A DNA stretch of 64,000 nt, taken from Cololabis saira (lineage: Eukaryota; Chordata; Actinopteri; Beloniformes; Belonidae). A program made the translations under genes and the position numbers. The notes under the pieces are model-generated. The model did no database searches and had not been told where the DNA came from. It saw only the letters and a program-made list of their open reading frames with translations. Shown here in pieces: positions 48,770 to 61,454 of the stretch; the stretch's first letter is position 1; every line of letters starts with the position of its first letter. Location: positions 36,948,401 to 37,012,400 of the forward strand of contig NC_084606.1 in the NCBI RefSeq assembly GCF_033807715.1. Reading direction: 5' to 3'.

Positions 48770-48975
48770 CCTAAACGTGCCCCAAAAGTCACCAAATTTG
48801 GCACGCAAGCCAGGCCTGGCGAAATATTTGATATTTAATGGTTTGAATTAATGGGCGTGGCCTAATGGCTCAGCAGCGCCCCCTAGAAAACTTCGTGCCT
48901 CAAGCCCCACAATACGGTTTGATGTACATGCACGGAAATCGGTAAAAGTCTCTTGGCCCTTCATCTGGTTGGTCT
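48770..48975 (+). mobile_element. Fragment of the GGGCCCGAGCAC-type fish repeat
   Basis: CACCAAATTTGGCACGCAAG, CAGCGCCCCCTAG and AGCCCCACAATACGGTTTGA correspond to parts of the larger repeats at 53.96 and 58.33 kb, more diverged. Confidence 0.55.
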
Positions 48976-48987
48976 ATATTTGATAGT

Positions 48988-49215
48988 TCCCGGACCCGGG
49001 TACCCCCGCAGCCGGCGCCCCGGAGCCGGGTACCCCCGCAGCCGGCGCCTCGGACCCGGGTACCCCCGCAGCCGGCGCCTCGGACCCGGGTACCCCCGCA
49101 GCCGGCGCCTCGGACCCGGGTACCCCCGCAGCCGGCGCCCCGGACCCGGGTACCCCCGCAGCCGGCGCCCCGGACCCGGGTACCCCCGCAGCCGGCGCCT
49201 CGGACCCGGGTACCT
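48988..49215. repeat. 30-bp minisatellite
   Basis: Unit CCGGGTACCCCCGCAGCCGG plus CGCCTCGGAC, seven to eight copies, running into the 18-bp array of the duplicated block. Confidence 0.95.
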
Positions 49216-49219
49216 CCGC

Positions 49220-50334
49220 AGCCCTGTCAAGTTCCAGAGCCCCGTCAAGTTCCAGAGCCCCGTCAAGTTCCAGAGCCCCGTCAAGTTCCAGATCCCCGTC
49301 AAGTTCCAGAGCCCCGTCAAGTCCCAGAGCCCCGTCAAGTCCCAGAGCCACGTCAAGTCCCCGAGCCCCGTCAAGTCCCAGAGCCACGTCAAGTCCCAGA
49401 GCCACGTCAAGTCCCCGAGCCCCGTCAAGTCCCCGAGCCCCGTCAAGTCCCCGAGCCCCGTCAAGTCCCCGAGCCCAGCCAAGTCCCCGAGCCCAGCCAA
49501 GTCCCCAAGACCAGCCAAGAATCCCCGTCACGCCCCCCGCCAAGACCCAGGCCCAGGCCTCGGGGACGCCCCCCCGAGCTCTCTCGCCGGCCTGAAACAT
49601 GCAGGACATTGTGCCCTAAGCACCAGGGTTGGGAAACACTGCTTCATAGAGTGTGTTCTTAATGGATCTAATTCTTTTTTTTTATGCCAGCCATGTTATA
49701 TATAAATAAGGTTTGGTGAAAATAAAAAGTAAAAAACTGTTGTGATTGGACTTTTTTGAACTGTAAATATTTAATTTCACAATGGTTTGTAACTGTAAAA
49801 CATTGTTGACTGCTAATTTCAGAAAGTTCTTTACCAAGCAAAAACCAATGTGTACTACAAGGGACAGCCAATAGAAATTAAGTAAATAATGTTTTGTAAA
49901 AAGAAATTGACGCAGACTGTTTCTTTGAACCACAATACTTGAACTATAATAAACAAGTCAAATAGAAATAACAGATTTAAAAATAAAATCTGTTGGTCAT
50001 GAAAGAAAGACCAAAACAGAAGGACCAATAAAAACACAAAAAGAAAACCAAAACCGAACAAAACCCCCAACCATGAAAACCACCAATGTCACTGAAAAAG
50101 CACAAGGTCTGCTTTTCTGTGGTCTCTGAAGACCCACCTGTCTGCACAGATGATCAGCGTTTTCATCAGTGCTCTGTTGAAAGTACCCTCATATACTCAG
50201 TTACTGCATGATATATTATGGTCACTCAAGCAAATAACAAACATATAACAGTAGGTTTATGTAATGCCGGACCCGGTCAACATGAAACATTTTGCATAAA
50301 GATGCAAAATTTTCCTCAAAAGCCTAGAGTCTCA
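49220..50334. repeat. 18-bp array and duplicated 1-kb block, copy 2
   Basis: The array has four to five extra GTTCCAGAGCCCCGTCAA units compared with copy 1, then matches 44769-45805 to its end at CTCAC. It ends 64 bases before the C-type lectin start codon, so it forms that gene's immediate upstream region. Confidence 0.9.
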
Positions 50335-50398
50335 CGGGAACTTCCCACAAGCTTTCATGATGAAACCACTCTCCTTATACCGTCCACAGAGCAGCATC

Positions 50399-52117
50399 AT
50401 GATGGAGAAGATCTTGTTGCGTCTGTTGTTTCTCTCAGGTGAGTTATTCCTTTATTATTATCTGACTGTTTTAAAATTGTGTGACGTTATAATAATGAAG
50501 GTAGGTGACAATGTTAGTTTAAAGCGACTTTAATTAATCAAAGGAATTCATATTTTCTCTCAGAGTGGTTCATCCTCTCTACCTGCCTCTTCCGTCACTA
50601 CCACTTCGTTGATCAGTCGTTGACTTGGACTGAAGCTCAGACCTACTGCAGACAGACATACACAGACCTGGCCACCATCCTGAACTCTGAAGAACTGAAC
50701 CAACTCATGAACACACTTTCATCTGCTGGTTTCAGCTCTGACGTCTGGATCGGTCTGAACCATGAAATCGACTGGAAGTGGTCTGATGGGTTCAACGGTC
50801 CCGGGGCTGAGTACAGGAATTGGAGAAGTGATTATAATGAGCCTGAATTTCATTCAGCTGCTCAGTTCTGTGTGTCTCTTGGAAGCGCTGGTCGCTGGTG
50901 GGATGATGATTGTTTATCTCCACAACCGTTCGTCTGTCATAAGGGTAATATTTTGTGATGATCTCTAGTTTGGTGCACTTTTGTTTAGCTTTTGCCTTTA
51001 AATCATCAAACTTTATACATTAGAATAATTCATGTATTTATTTAAAAGTGTGGCTGAGTTTGAAGTTACATTCTACCTTTGTAGCTGGTACAGAAATGGC
51101 CAAAATCAAGTTTTCAAGATAAAGTATGTAAGATTGTTTTTTATTTTTTTATTTTCTTCAGTATTCATCTAAGGTTTTTTTTTCTTTTTGATTTAATGAC
51201 CCCTCACTTCTTCATTCACCTCTTTCTGTCTTCTACATCATTTGACTCATTTCACTCTTTAAGGAAAAGAACCATTTTATATTGTGAAATATTTTGTCCT
51301 CCGTCCTGTTCAACCACAGGAATGGCGGCTGGCAGTAGTCAATATGTTTATGTGAACGAGGCGATGAACTGGTCCAGCGCTCAGAGTTACTGCAGGGAGA
51401 ACTTCGTGGACCTGGTGACTCTGAGGAATGATGCAGAGAGCCAGGCGGCCCGGAACTTGGTACCTAGTGGATTGCATACATGGATCGGCCTGTATAGAGA
51501 TCCAACCTTTTACTGGTCTGATGGGAGCAGCTTCCTCTTTGAAAACTGGGATAATGTTGTAAATCATTTGAACTCGCTGGCAGTTATGTGTGGTGTTACA
51601 TCTTCAAGCAGCTCAGGAAAATGGAAGCTCCTGTCCTGTGAAGCCAAATTACCGTTTGTCTGCTACACTGATCCCAGTGAGTGTTTTAGGGAGTACACAT
51701 AGAACAACATATACAATTTGAAGAATGTGTGAAGTAAATATGTACTGATATTTCTGTTTTCAGTAGAAAACCATGTTTTATTTCTCTTCCCATTCAACAC
51801 CAGTCATGAAGCAGGTGGTGAAGCTGAGACTGAAGGTGGAGGACTCTGTGGACCTGGAGGATCCTGCTGTGAAAGCAGACCTCCTGAAACAGGCAAGTGT
51901 GGGATTGAAATGGTTTAATTTCTGGAAGCATTTAAGACAACCAACCAACAACCAACATAGGTTCAGTTTGTGTTTGAAAGAGTGTCCTGTTTGTGTCTCC
52001 CAGCTCCAGGACAGACTGGAGGAGGAGGGAGTGACTGGAGTCACCCTGAAGTGGAGAGAGCAGCCTGATGGACAAGTCTTCCACAAGGAGGAGAAAAGAA
52101 AGAAGAGCGAGTTGTGA
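50399..52117 (+). CDS. Secreted C-type lectin with two CTLDs
   Basis: Five exons: 50399-50438, 50564-50944, 51320-51676, 51804-51892 and 52004-52117, together 326 codons plus stop, with phases 1, 1, 1, 0. The start MMEKILLRLLFLS is split by intron 1 inside the signal peptide. CTLD 1 (about residues 24-140) has WTEAQTYC, SSDVWIGLNHEIDWKWSDG, NEPEFHS and WWDDDC. CTLD 2 (about 145-259) has WSSAQSYC, HTWIGLYRDPTFYWSDG and a final FVCY. The WIGL core and disulphide Cys are present in both. The sugar-binding EPN is NEPE in CTLD 1 and absent in CTLD 2, so calcium-dependent sugar binding is doubtful. A 67-residue tail has KQVVKLRLKVEDSVDLEDPA and ends KKSEL. Intron 4 starts with GC (CAG|GCAAGT). The architecture matches a large teleost family often named macrophage mannose receptor-like; there is no membrane segment. 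Confidence 0.9.
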
Positions 52118-52870
52118 GATAGAAACCCAGATTCAGTCATGTATGATTACTGAAGTTTAGTTCCTAAAATCTACATGACTTTAAACTCCAGCTATCAAAC
52201 ACAATCATTAACTGTAACCTGTTGTGATGAATGTTTTTATGTGTCATCTTTAATATCACTATTTGAAAAGTGCACATCTTAATTTTAGTTGACACAAGGC
52301 CCTTCCTAGCAGCATTTCTTAAATATGGTGTGTGAAGTTAAGTAGCAGTTATATATCAGTATGTGTTTTCATTGTCTGAATATGGTGTACATGTCTGCAG
52401 GCTGACAGCTCTTTACTTCCGTCTCTGTGGAGTCTCCTATGAACCCTCCTCCTGCTGGACTGTTATTGATGTTTTTTGTGTGAGTTGTATCTCACCTCAG
52501 CGTTAACTTTGACCAGGATTTTACACAAGTTTCAGTCTTTCTCATCTACATCCATCCATCATTCCATCTTTCCTTCAGCGGTTGTATTTAATGTCTATTC
52601 CAGTAAAAATTGTCTTCAGACACTTTTCAGAGAGCCAGAGGGTTACTACTGGTTTAGTTTCAAAGAGGGACTTCTGAGCTGCATGTGTGGAGGGGGTCCA
52701 GAGGAGTAACCATGAAGAACCAGGATGGGAGCAACACCAACAAGCATCTCAGTTTTAGAGCGTCTTTGTACGCTTATATTTTTAGCTATATCTCAGTATC
52801 CTCTTCACATCAGTCATTCAACAAGAGTTTCTACATTCAGAGGCGTCTTTAGATTCACTGCAATAGCGAA
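52118..52870 (+). other. 3' flank of the C-type lectin gene
   Basis: Probably 3' UTR and beyond. No coding domain recognised. No AATAAA motif was found close to the stop codon. Confidence 0.4.
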
Positions 52871-53412
<542 letters not shown>

Positions 53413-53531
53413 TGTTCTCCTTTTCCGTTTTTTTTCCCCCTTGTCTGCATATATTAATGCTGGTAAGAACCTATATATATATGATATATTTTTAAATATG
53501 TCACATATATTTATATATATATGTATATATG

Positions 53532-53537
<6 letters not shown>

Positions 53538-53621
<84 letters not shown>

Positions 53622-53638
53622 CGTGCGTGCGTGTGTGT
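53538..53638. repeat. GT microsatellite
   Basis: About 100 bp of GT ending in GTGC variants, preceded by TATATG. Confidence 0.97.
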
Positions 53639-53960
53639 AATAGTCCTATCAAAGACCAGAATCCGACAAGGAAGAACCCGGAACCCAGGCCACCAGCAAC
53701 CCTAGTTATTTCATCATCTTGAGTTGTAGAACATCAGCAGCATCCTGGTTCAGCACAATAAACAGTTGAGATCAAATATGTGTGGCAACTGCTCTACCGT
53801 TATTTCTACACTATTGGCGATTGACTCCAGTGCTTTTAACGATTGACACGACTACTAACTAGTCCCAAATTCATCTAACAAAATAACCAGCCTCCAACAC
53901 CCCCTTCCACCTCAGAAAAGTATAATCGATAATAAATGTTTCGGATTTAACTTTGTACTT
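53639..53960. other. No recognisable feature
   Basis: Unique-looking sequence between the GT repeat and the next repeat. Confidence 0.45.
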
Positions 53961-53965
53961 AATTA

Positions 53966-54065
53966 GGGCCCGAGCACTGAAAGTGCGAGGACCCTATTGT
54001 ATCTGTGATGTTTATTATTAGGGCCCGAGCACTGAAAGTGCGAGGACCCTATTGTATCTGTGATG

Positions 54066-54108
<43 letters not shown>

Positions 54109-55000
54109 TCGCCATAAATAAATTGCCTTTTTGGAGGCCTTAAAATGCTCAAAAACTCACCAAATTTTGCACACGCTTCCAGAGTCGCGTAAAATTACGT
54201 ATTTTATGGGCGACAGGCATGGGTCAAAAAGGATTAGGCTCTATAGCGCCACCTATTTTATGTTTTTGACGAGCCCCACAATATGGTTTGACTTACAGCA
54301 ATGACCTTTATATGTCTATTATATCAGACAAAGCCCTACAAAAAAGTCTCTTGGACCCATGCTCTAAGTTACACAGGAAGGCCGGCATTTTGAACAGAAA
54401 ATGTCATTTTTTATGAATTCTGATCATTTCTAGGCCTCGTACTTTAACGAACTCCTCCTAGAGATTTTATCAGATTGTACAAACCAAGTTGTGAGCCAAT
54501 CTAGACACATGGCCGACGCTAAATTGCGAAGCTTTTACGTTTTTAGCAGAGGGCTTGACCGTAGTGATCCGGCGAAGTTTGGGGTCATTTTTAAGGCTCG
54601 CCATGAAACACCAATTGGCTGTAATTCAGCAATACATGATTTGATGTGGTTGAAAACGTATGTGCATGATTGTAGGCTGAGCCTGAAGACATCTATGGTG
54701 GAATATTCAGGATCGGTTGTAGCGCCACCTGTTGGCACCAGGAATTGTCATGTCTTCTAGTATGCATCTGTGCTCAAAGGGAGATGAGCGGATGGATCTC
54801 AAAGTTGGTCAGATAAATAGGTAAGACATTGACGATGGCTGACAGAGAAAACTGTAAGTTTTTCTCAAAGGGCGTCGCTGTTAGAGGTTGTCAAATTTCG
54901 GTGTCTCGCCATGAACATAAAAGTTGTTTTAACTTTCAAATACTTGGTCCAAATTGACCCAAAATCAATACATTTAATCAGGCTTCCATTCTGATATCCA
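53966..55000 (+). mobile_element. GGGCCCGAGCAC-type fish repeat, copy 1
   Basis: Starts TTAGGGCCCGAGCACTGAAA (a 52-bp stretch of this is directly repeated), has an ATT microsatellite (54067-54106), then CTCGCCATAAATAAATTGCC and a body shared with 58395-59300. Known to me as an abundant fish repeat of unclear class. The 89-codon frame at 54491 is not a gene. Confidence 0.75.
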
Positions 55001-55179
55001 TTCTATATTTGGGACAGTTTGTCACCGACTTTATTCAAAATATGAACTCATTTTGAAATAAATCTTTACTTTGTCATGCAATGTCGAATTAACTTCTAAC
55101 TTCGTAAAAATATTGTTGAAAATAATATGATTTGAGCATTGTATGTGCAAGAGGCGATTTATAATGAATGTTTTGAGTT

Positions 55180-55330
55180 GGATTAGAAGCATAAAGCTGT
55201 CTGCGGGCCGCGTGCGCGCAGACCGCGGGAACGCGCAGCCGCAGCTCCTGGAAGCTGCCGGGGGCGGGGGGGGGGAGGGGGGTTGTTGCAACTTGCAGCA
55301 ACATGTGGAGTCACGCCGTCACGTCACGTA
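55180..55330 (+). promoter_or_regulatory. GC-rich island with splice donor
   Basis: Dense CpG (GCGGGCCGCGTGCGCGCAG and so on), then ATGTGGAGTCACGCCGTCAC and a donor-like CAC|GTAAGT at 55329. It could be a promoter with a short first exon. No partner exon was identified. Confidence 0.25.
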
Positions 55331-55544
55331 AGTTGTATTGTGGTTTTTTAATGCGTGTTGCAATTATTTTATTTTATTATATTATTATATTATTATTGAG
55401 CTTCCATCCGCGATCCCGATCAGGAGCGCGCGGCCGCGCGCGGCCACGCGCAGAGCCGAGAGCCAGTTTCTGCCCATTTCTGCAGCTTTGCCAAAAAATG
55501 CTACCTAAAGGTTTTCCACCTTTGTAGAGCCACAACTTTACTGT

Positions 55545-55665
55545 GTTTTACTCCCTAAACCACTTCCTTTCACCCCCAAGTGGTCCTTGTCTCTTGCCAG
55601 GCCGTCATTGTAAATAAGAATGTTCTTAATGACCTGCCTGGTTAAATAAAGGCGAATGACTGAAT
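55545..55665 (+). mobile_element. LINE 3' end
   Basis: GTAAATAAGAATGTTCTTAA then TGACCTGCCTGGTTAAATAA, a common fish L2/CR1-like 3' end, followed by GAATGACTGAATGAAT units. Confidence 0.6.
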
Positions 55666-55969
55666 GAATATCAAATAAAGCCATAGAATTGTTGTTTTTT
55701 TTCTCTTTATCGTATAATGTTCACAAAGTGTAATGCATTCATGTCATGGGTCGTGTATTTTTAAGGATCAAATAATCAACATCCCATTATCCATTTTACA
55801 TCGTGCAAGAAATGATGCAAACTTTGAAAATCGACTGTGCGCATGCGCAGAACCCAAACGTAGCATTTTTTCGGCAGGGAGCAGAAATTGGCAGAACACC
55901 GGCTGGGACGGACCTGATGCTCTGATGCGACAGGTCTCTGCTCACACTGACTGTACGTTCATACACGGA

Positions 55970-56300
55970 CGTAATATGGGGGGGGGGACATGTATCCTGC
56001 ACTTTTTCAAAAGGCAGTTTTGGTCCCCTGCAGTTTTTACCGTCCAAAAACAATGTTACGCTATATTAAATGGAGACAGGTCAGCACTAGGACCAAGCGG
56101 AAAACGGCCGCTCAAGCTGAAGCCTGTTGTTTGGTCTGCCTGGGTCACGTCAGCTAGACGGATTTTAAGAATAAGAATAAGAATTACTTTATTAATCCCC
56201 AAAGGGAAATTCCTTTGTATGCCAGCTCATCTACTGTACCATTTGCAGAAGAGAAGCTCTTCTGAATATCTCTTGGATGAGTTGATTATGTTGAAATGTT
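55970..56300. mobile_element. Mixed repeat fragments
   Basis: GGGGGGGGGACATGTATCC and TTTTGGTCCCCTGCAGTTTT resemble 7948-8010. A LINE end with AATAAGAATTACTTTATTAA and CCCCAAAGGGAAATTCC follows at 56175-56215. Confidence 0.45.
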
Positions 56301-56431
56301 AATAGATAACCCTTCTGTGGTCTTTTGGTCAAATTGACCCATATTCACTTTTCTTTTATATCAAAAATATGATTTTCATCCATATAACTGCCTCTGTTAC
56401 ACTCATTTCAAATAAAATTGATGATCACTAC

Positions 56432-57176
56432 CAGAGCTGGTAGAGTAGCCAAAAATTGTACTCAAGTAAAAGTACTGTTACTTCAGAATAATATGACTCA
56501 AGTAGAAGTAAAAAGTAGTCATCCAAATAATTACTTGAGTAAAAGTAAAAAAAGTACTTGGTGAAAAAACTACTCAAGTACTGAGTAACTGTTGAGTAAC
56601 GTCTGATTTATTTTTTTAACACACCCAAAAAGACAAAAGTACAAAATAATCACCTTCAGGCAAATTAAAATCAATAATAAAATAAATTAAAATTAATAAA
56701 AAAATGAAAAATAGCTTAAATTAAAATAAGCGTAAAGTAAATTCAAGAACTTTAATAAATAATAAAATAACAGAATAAAAAAATAAATTAAGCACCAGTA
56801 GCACAAAATTTCAAGCCTTTGTACTTTTCTTTTTCAACCAGGCAGAACTAGAACAAACATGAACTCATAGAAACTCTGTGTGTGTTTGAGTGTGTGTATA
56901 TCTGACAAAACATGCAAAAACAAACCTTTTTCCCAAAGAATCACTCAGTGATGTCATGAGATTGACGCGTACACGGATAAAAAGGATAAAAGAAAAGTAA
57001 CAGCTCAATTTAGCCTAATGTAGCGGAGTAAGAGGAACAGTTTCTCCTTCACAAATCTACTCAAGTAAAAGTAAAAAGTACAGTTATCCAAAACTACTCC
57101 TAAAAGTACAAAATTTCCCAAAACTTACTCAAGTAAATGTAACGGAGTAAATGTAACTCGTTACTACCCACCTCTG
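56432..57176. mobile_element. Non-autonomous hAT element with perfect target duplication
   Basis: Ends CAGAGCTGGTAG and CTACCCACCTCTG. The 8-bp duplication ATCACTAC is perfect (56424-56431, 57177-57184). The interior repeats ACTCAAGTAxAAGTA motifs near both ends. No coding frame. Confidence 0.92.
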
Positions 57177-57184
57177 ATCACTAC

Positions 57185-57786
57185 TTGCATTGAATTATGG
57201 ATATTTTATTCAATTTCTCCTCTCCTGTGATATTCAATTTGACCCACCAACCACTGGCTGGTGCTGGGTGGTGGTCCAAACATTTTAAATGATTTCATTT
57301 CATTTTCACATATACCCGTCTGTGATAATCCATCAATTTATGCCTCTGAGTTTAACTATAGTCAAAAAAATTCAGAATTTCGGCTTATCTTTATCTATCT
57401 CAAAATTGAGCTATGATTTTATGTAAATGAGGTCTATTGACCATTCATTCCAAAAATAAGTGTAAAATTGGTGGTAATGAGTTGGAGTGAAGTTGACTAA
57501 CAAGGTGAAACACAGAATTGGGTGATAATTAAAGCTACATGCTTTACAACCAGTAAAACCACAAAGGGAACAGTAAACTTAAAAGTAACAATAGAAAACT
57601 AGAAGAACTACTAGAAAACACAGTGAACTGAAAGAGTTTGAGTTTTCTTTTTTTTTTTTTTTTTACCTTGTCTGCACACATATTAATGATTGAAACAAGA
57701 GGAAAATTGGTTCAAAACGAGCCGGCAATGGTACAGTGTCTGCCCGGCTTTAAACAGAACCGCAGCCAGTACTCGAGTTGTAAAAA
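57185..57786. other. No recognisable gene
   Basis: AT-rich, with a T-run at 57648-57664. The right part (57700-57786) precedes the inverted copy of 42370-42645. Confidence 0.45.
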
Positions 57787-58054
57787 AAAATCAGGGGGGA
57801 TGGTGGATTTTATCATATGGGGACAGATAATTTGTTCTGATTACAAATATTATAATATATTACAAATAATAGCAGTGACCAAAACACCTGCAGAAATACT
57901 GCAGGAATGACATAGCAGCAGTTAAATGCAGCCTTCTGTAAGCTTTAAATATCCACTGGGCTTACATCAAATACATCAAAACACAACAATAAAAAACACT
58001 TTTCTGAACTTATCAATATGACTCTGTCCTTCACAGGATAAGTAAAATGGATCA
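57787..58054 (-). repeat. Inverted copy of 42370-42645
   Basis: Reverse complement match over the full 270 bp with few differences. The hAT transposase text that follows at 42.75 kb is not present here. Confidence 0.8.
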
Positions 58055-58329
58055 CTGCAAAAACTCACAATCTTAACAAAAATATTTGTCTTATTTCTAG
58101 TGAAAATGTCTCATTTTAGTAAAAAAAACCTCATTAAAACAAGACTCATAACTGGAAAAAAAAACACCATTTTCATCTGTTTCACCTGTTCACCTGTTTT
58201 CACTTAAAATAAGTAGAAAAATCTGCCAGTGGAACAAGATTTTTTTGCTTGTAATGAGAAGATAAATCTTGTTTAATTTTATTTATTTTTTTACATTTAT
58301 CGTATTTTTAATATTCTCTTTTTGGGGGG

Positions 58330-59300
58330 GGCTGGAAGGAGGGGCGTTGGCCATGAGTGCGAGGGCCCGTTCATCGCTGCTTGCAGCTTTAATTATTATT
58401 ATTATTATTCTCGCCGTAAATAAATTGCCTTTTTGGAGGCCTTAAAATGCTCCAAAACTCACCAAATTTTGCACACGCTTCCAGAGTCGCGTAAAATTAC
58501 GTATTTTATGGGCGACAGGCATGGGTCAAAAAGGATTAGGCTCTATAGCGCCACCTATTTTATGTTTTTTGACGAGCCCCACAATATGGTTTGACTTACA
58601 GCAATGTCCTTTATGTGTCTATTATATCTGACAAAGCCCTACAAAAAAGTCTCTTGGACCCATGCTCTAAGTTACACAAGAAGTCCGGCATTTTGAACAG
58701 AAAATGTCATTTTTCATGAATTATGGTCATTTCCAGGCCTCGTACTTTAACGAACTCCTCCTAGAGATTTTATCAGATTGGCTCACAACTTGGTTTGTAC
58801 AATCTAGACACATGGCCGACGCTAAATTGCGAAGCTTTTAAGTTTCTGCCAGAGGGCTTGACCGTAGTGATCCACCGAAGTTTGAGGTCATTTTTAAGCC
58901 TCGCCATCAAACATCAATTGGCTGTAATTCAGCAATACATGATTTGATGTGGTCGAAAACGTATGTGCATGATTGTAGGCTGAGCCTGAAGACATCTGTG
59001 GTGGAATATTCAGGATCGGTTGTAGCGCCACCTGTTGGCACCAGGAATTGTCATGTCTTCTAGTATGCATCTGTGCTCCAAGCGAGATGAGTGTATTGAT
59101 CTCAAAGCTGGTCACTTTAATAGGTAAGACATTGACGATGACTGACAGAGAAAACTGTACGTTCTTATCGAAGGGCGTGGCCGTTAAAGGTAGTAAAATT
59201 TCGGTGTCTCGCCATGAACATAAAAGTTGTTGTAACTTAAACATAATTGGTCAGAATTAACCCAAAATCAATACATGTAATCAGGCTTCCATTCTGAACA
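58330..59300 (+). mobile_element. GGGCCCGAGCAC-type fish repeat, copy 2
   Basis: The left part ends GCGAGGGCCCGTTCATCGCT then GCTTGCAGCTTTAATT, the opposite terminus of this repeat. From 58395 the body matches 54091-55000 closely, both in plus orientation. One segment (58780-58805) is inverted relative to copy 1: CCAAGTTGTGAGCCAATCTA against GCTCACAACTTGG. Confidence 0.75.
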
Positions 59301-59879
59301 AGTGGATATGACAATCTTGGATGAACTCCATAGCGCCACCTTTTGGTCAGGTATACATTTTTCATCAAATTATGTGCTGCAATTGCTGTTTCGTTCATCC
59401 AATCTTAATGAAATCGACATATATGATTGTCAGTAGGTTCCTTGTTGACCGTGTCGCGTATCGTGGTCATTGCTTGAAAGGAATTGGCATTTTTATGTCA
59501 CTCTGTATTTCTGGAAAAATATTAATTAAAAATCAAAGATTTTGTGTAAGGAAAATTAAATGCCAGATTCAGAGACCTTTTGGCATGACGAAAAAATCAT
59601 ACACTGGAACATATTATTTTTGAAGAACTCTGCCACTCTCTTTTTTGAAAATACCAACTAATAATGTAAAAAGCTATGACTTTGCCATAAAATTATTTTA
59701 TTGACATGTGACTTCGTACATATATTGTTTACTGTAATGTGAAAATATTGTGTGAATTGCTATAAAGTCCTTCCAATATGGGATTTTCTATGAATATTTA
59801 TGTCGAATGAATCATTGCCACCCTGTCTCAGCCTGTCTCAGACACGTGAACGCGCAAACTGCAGTTTTGAGTTGGGGAA
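59301..59879. other. Continuation of repeat-like sequence
   Basis: Contains CATAGCGCCACCTTTTGGTC, a motif of the same repeat family, then AT-rich sequence without features. Confidence 0.4.
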
Positions 59880-60215
59880 GAGAAAAGGGAGGGGGCGCGC
59901 TCCCGGAGCTCCGAGCCCGGACTGCGTGATGACGTCACTCACAGTGACAGTGTCATGTGGTTTCCACGGGCCGTTGTGATTGGTGCATTTTCTTTACGTC
60001 ACCAAAATGCAAACCACGCCCTCGGTCTCCTCCGCTGCTGAAACCACGCCCACCACCAGCTCTGCCGGCCGCTCGAGCTCCGCCATTGTTCAGCAGCGCT
60101 GGCTGTTTGAACAACGAGGGAGAGTTAAGATGAGGTTTTGCATGGACATTTACCCTCATAAAAGGATCAGATCCCACAGCACGGACCCGGGAACTGACAC
60201 GAGCCAGCGGTAAGT
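59880..60215 (+). promoter_or_regulatory. GC-rich promoter-like region with CRE and splice donor
   Basis: GC-rich, with a perfect cAMP-response core TGACGTCA (59930-59937) and an inverted CCAAT (GTGATTGG, about 59968). An ATG at 60129 opens MRFCMDIYPHKRIRSHSTDP and ends at a consensus donor CAGCG|GTAAGT (60210). It resembles promoter plus first exon; the rest of such a gene is not visible. Confidence 0.35.
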
Positions 60216-60580
60216 TCCGGTTTTTTTAATGTAATTTATATTTGTCTATGAGTAGCCTATGATCTTTGCATGGGCTAAGTATTTAGCTTAGCTCCGGAGC
60301 CCCGGCGCCGCGTACGGAGCTGCCGGAGCTGCTCACGGACCAGCCCGTCGAGGGGATCCGAACCCGTAGGCTCCGGGGGAGAGCCGGGAGAGCCAGCTCT
60401 CCCCCGGAGCCTACGGCGTAGGGTACGCGTCGATTTAACGCAGAACCGTGGACACGCTTTGCTACGGAGCGACGCTTCGTCTCCTCCCCTCCTACACGTC
60501 ATTCAAGCAGACAATCAGCAGAGCCTCATTATCATACCCCCACCGCCCTGAAAATGAGCCACAGATTAGATTAGATTGTT
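60216..60580. mobile_element. Partial hairpin MITE and GC-rich palindrome
   Basis: CTCCGGGGGAGAGC and GCTCTCCCCCGGAG form a palindrome (60372-60409), followed by CTACGGCGTAGGGTACGCGT and TCGATTTAACGCAGAACCGT, as in the MITE at 25478-25634. Confidence 0.5.
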
Positions 60581-61372
60581 TTTAAGACCTTCAAGGCCTG
60601 TTTAAAATATACATTAAATGCCATAATATGTCTCTTTTAAGCCTGAATTACAGTTCTGGGTCAATGATGTATAAGGCCTATTTCTTAAAATACTTAAAAT
60701 AAAGATATATTTGGCCATTTTCCAAACATTTGGAATGTAGTGTGCATATATGTGAAAACTTAAAACAAAGGTATTTTAGTATTTTTAAACCTACATTAAT
60801 AGGGCAACGACCTTAAAAAAGTAATTGGGGGCGACCCTTATTTATCTCAAAATTAATAGATTTCCTTAACAAAATTTATATTTTAATAAGTATCAGTAAT
60901 TAAATTAACTGTTCAAGAAAGATAGACTCATGTGTCCTTTCATTTTCGAAAACCATTTTTAAATACATTTTATCTATAATGGAAGTGTCACCCTCATAAA
61001 GAGGGTTAAGATTTGAGACAAATATAAAGACATTTTATTAAAGAATCAGCATAACTATGTCGTTGTATGTTCCTATGTTTTTCATAATAGGTCCCCTTTA
61101 AAGAGGGATAACCTTCATTTATAGTTAGAAGAACCATGAACATTTTTAAGATGTTTTGCAAGACGTGGACCCACATTTATAAAGAAATCATTGAATTTAT
61201 TAGCAATTTGTGTATGCTCTGTTATCTTATGCGCCATCCTGAAATGTAGACTGGGCTGGAATAGATGATTTTTTTATCTTGTTGAGTAATTCTTTCAATA
61301 TTTTCCATAGATCATTTATTTATTTCTAATAAGATGGTTGTATTTATTCCTATAATTTTTGTATGTAGCACA
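60581..61372. other. No recognisable feature
   Basis: AT-rich, no coding frame or repeat boundary recognised. Confidence 0.45.
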
Positions 61373-61454
61373 ATTTAAAGCAGGGGTTCCCAACCTTTTT
61401 TGTGCTAAGGACCAGCAGAAGTATAAACAAAAAGCTCAGGGACCGGTTGACAAT

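Noticed and set aside
48953..49705. Basic/proline-rich 250-codon frame and its antisense partners
   Set aside because: Translations of 30-bp and 18-bp tandem arrays at the duplicated block.
54491..54760. 89-codon frame
   Set aside because: Lies within a fish repeat present again at 58.8 kb, where the frame is broken.
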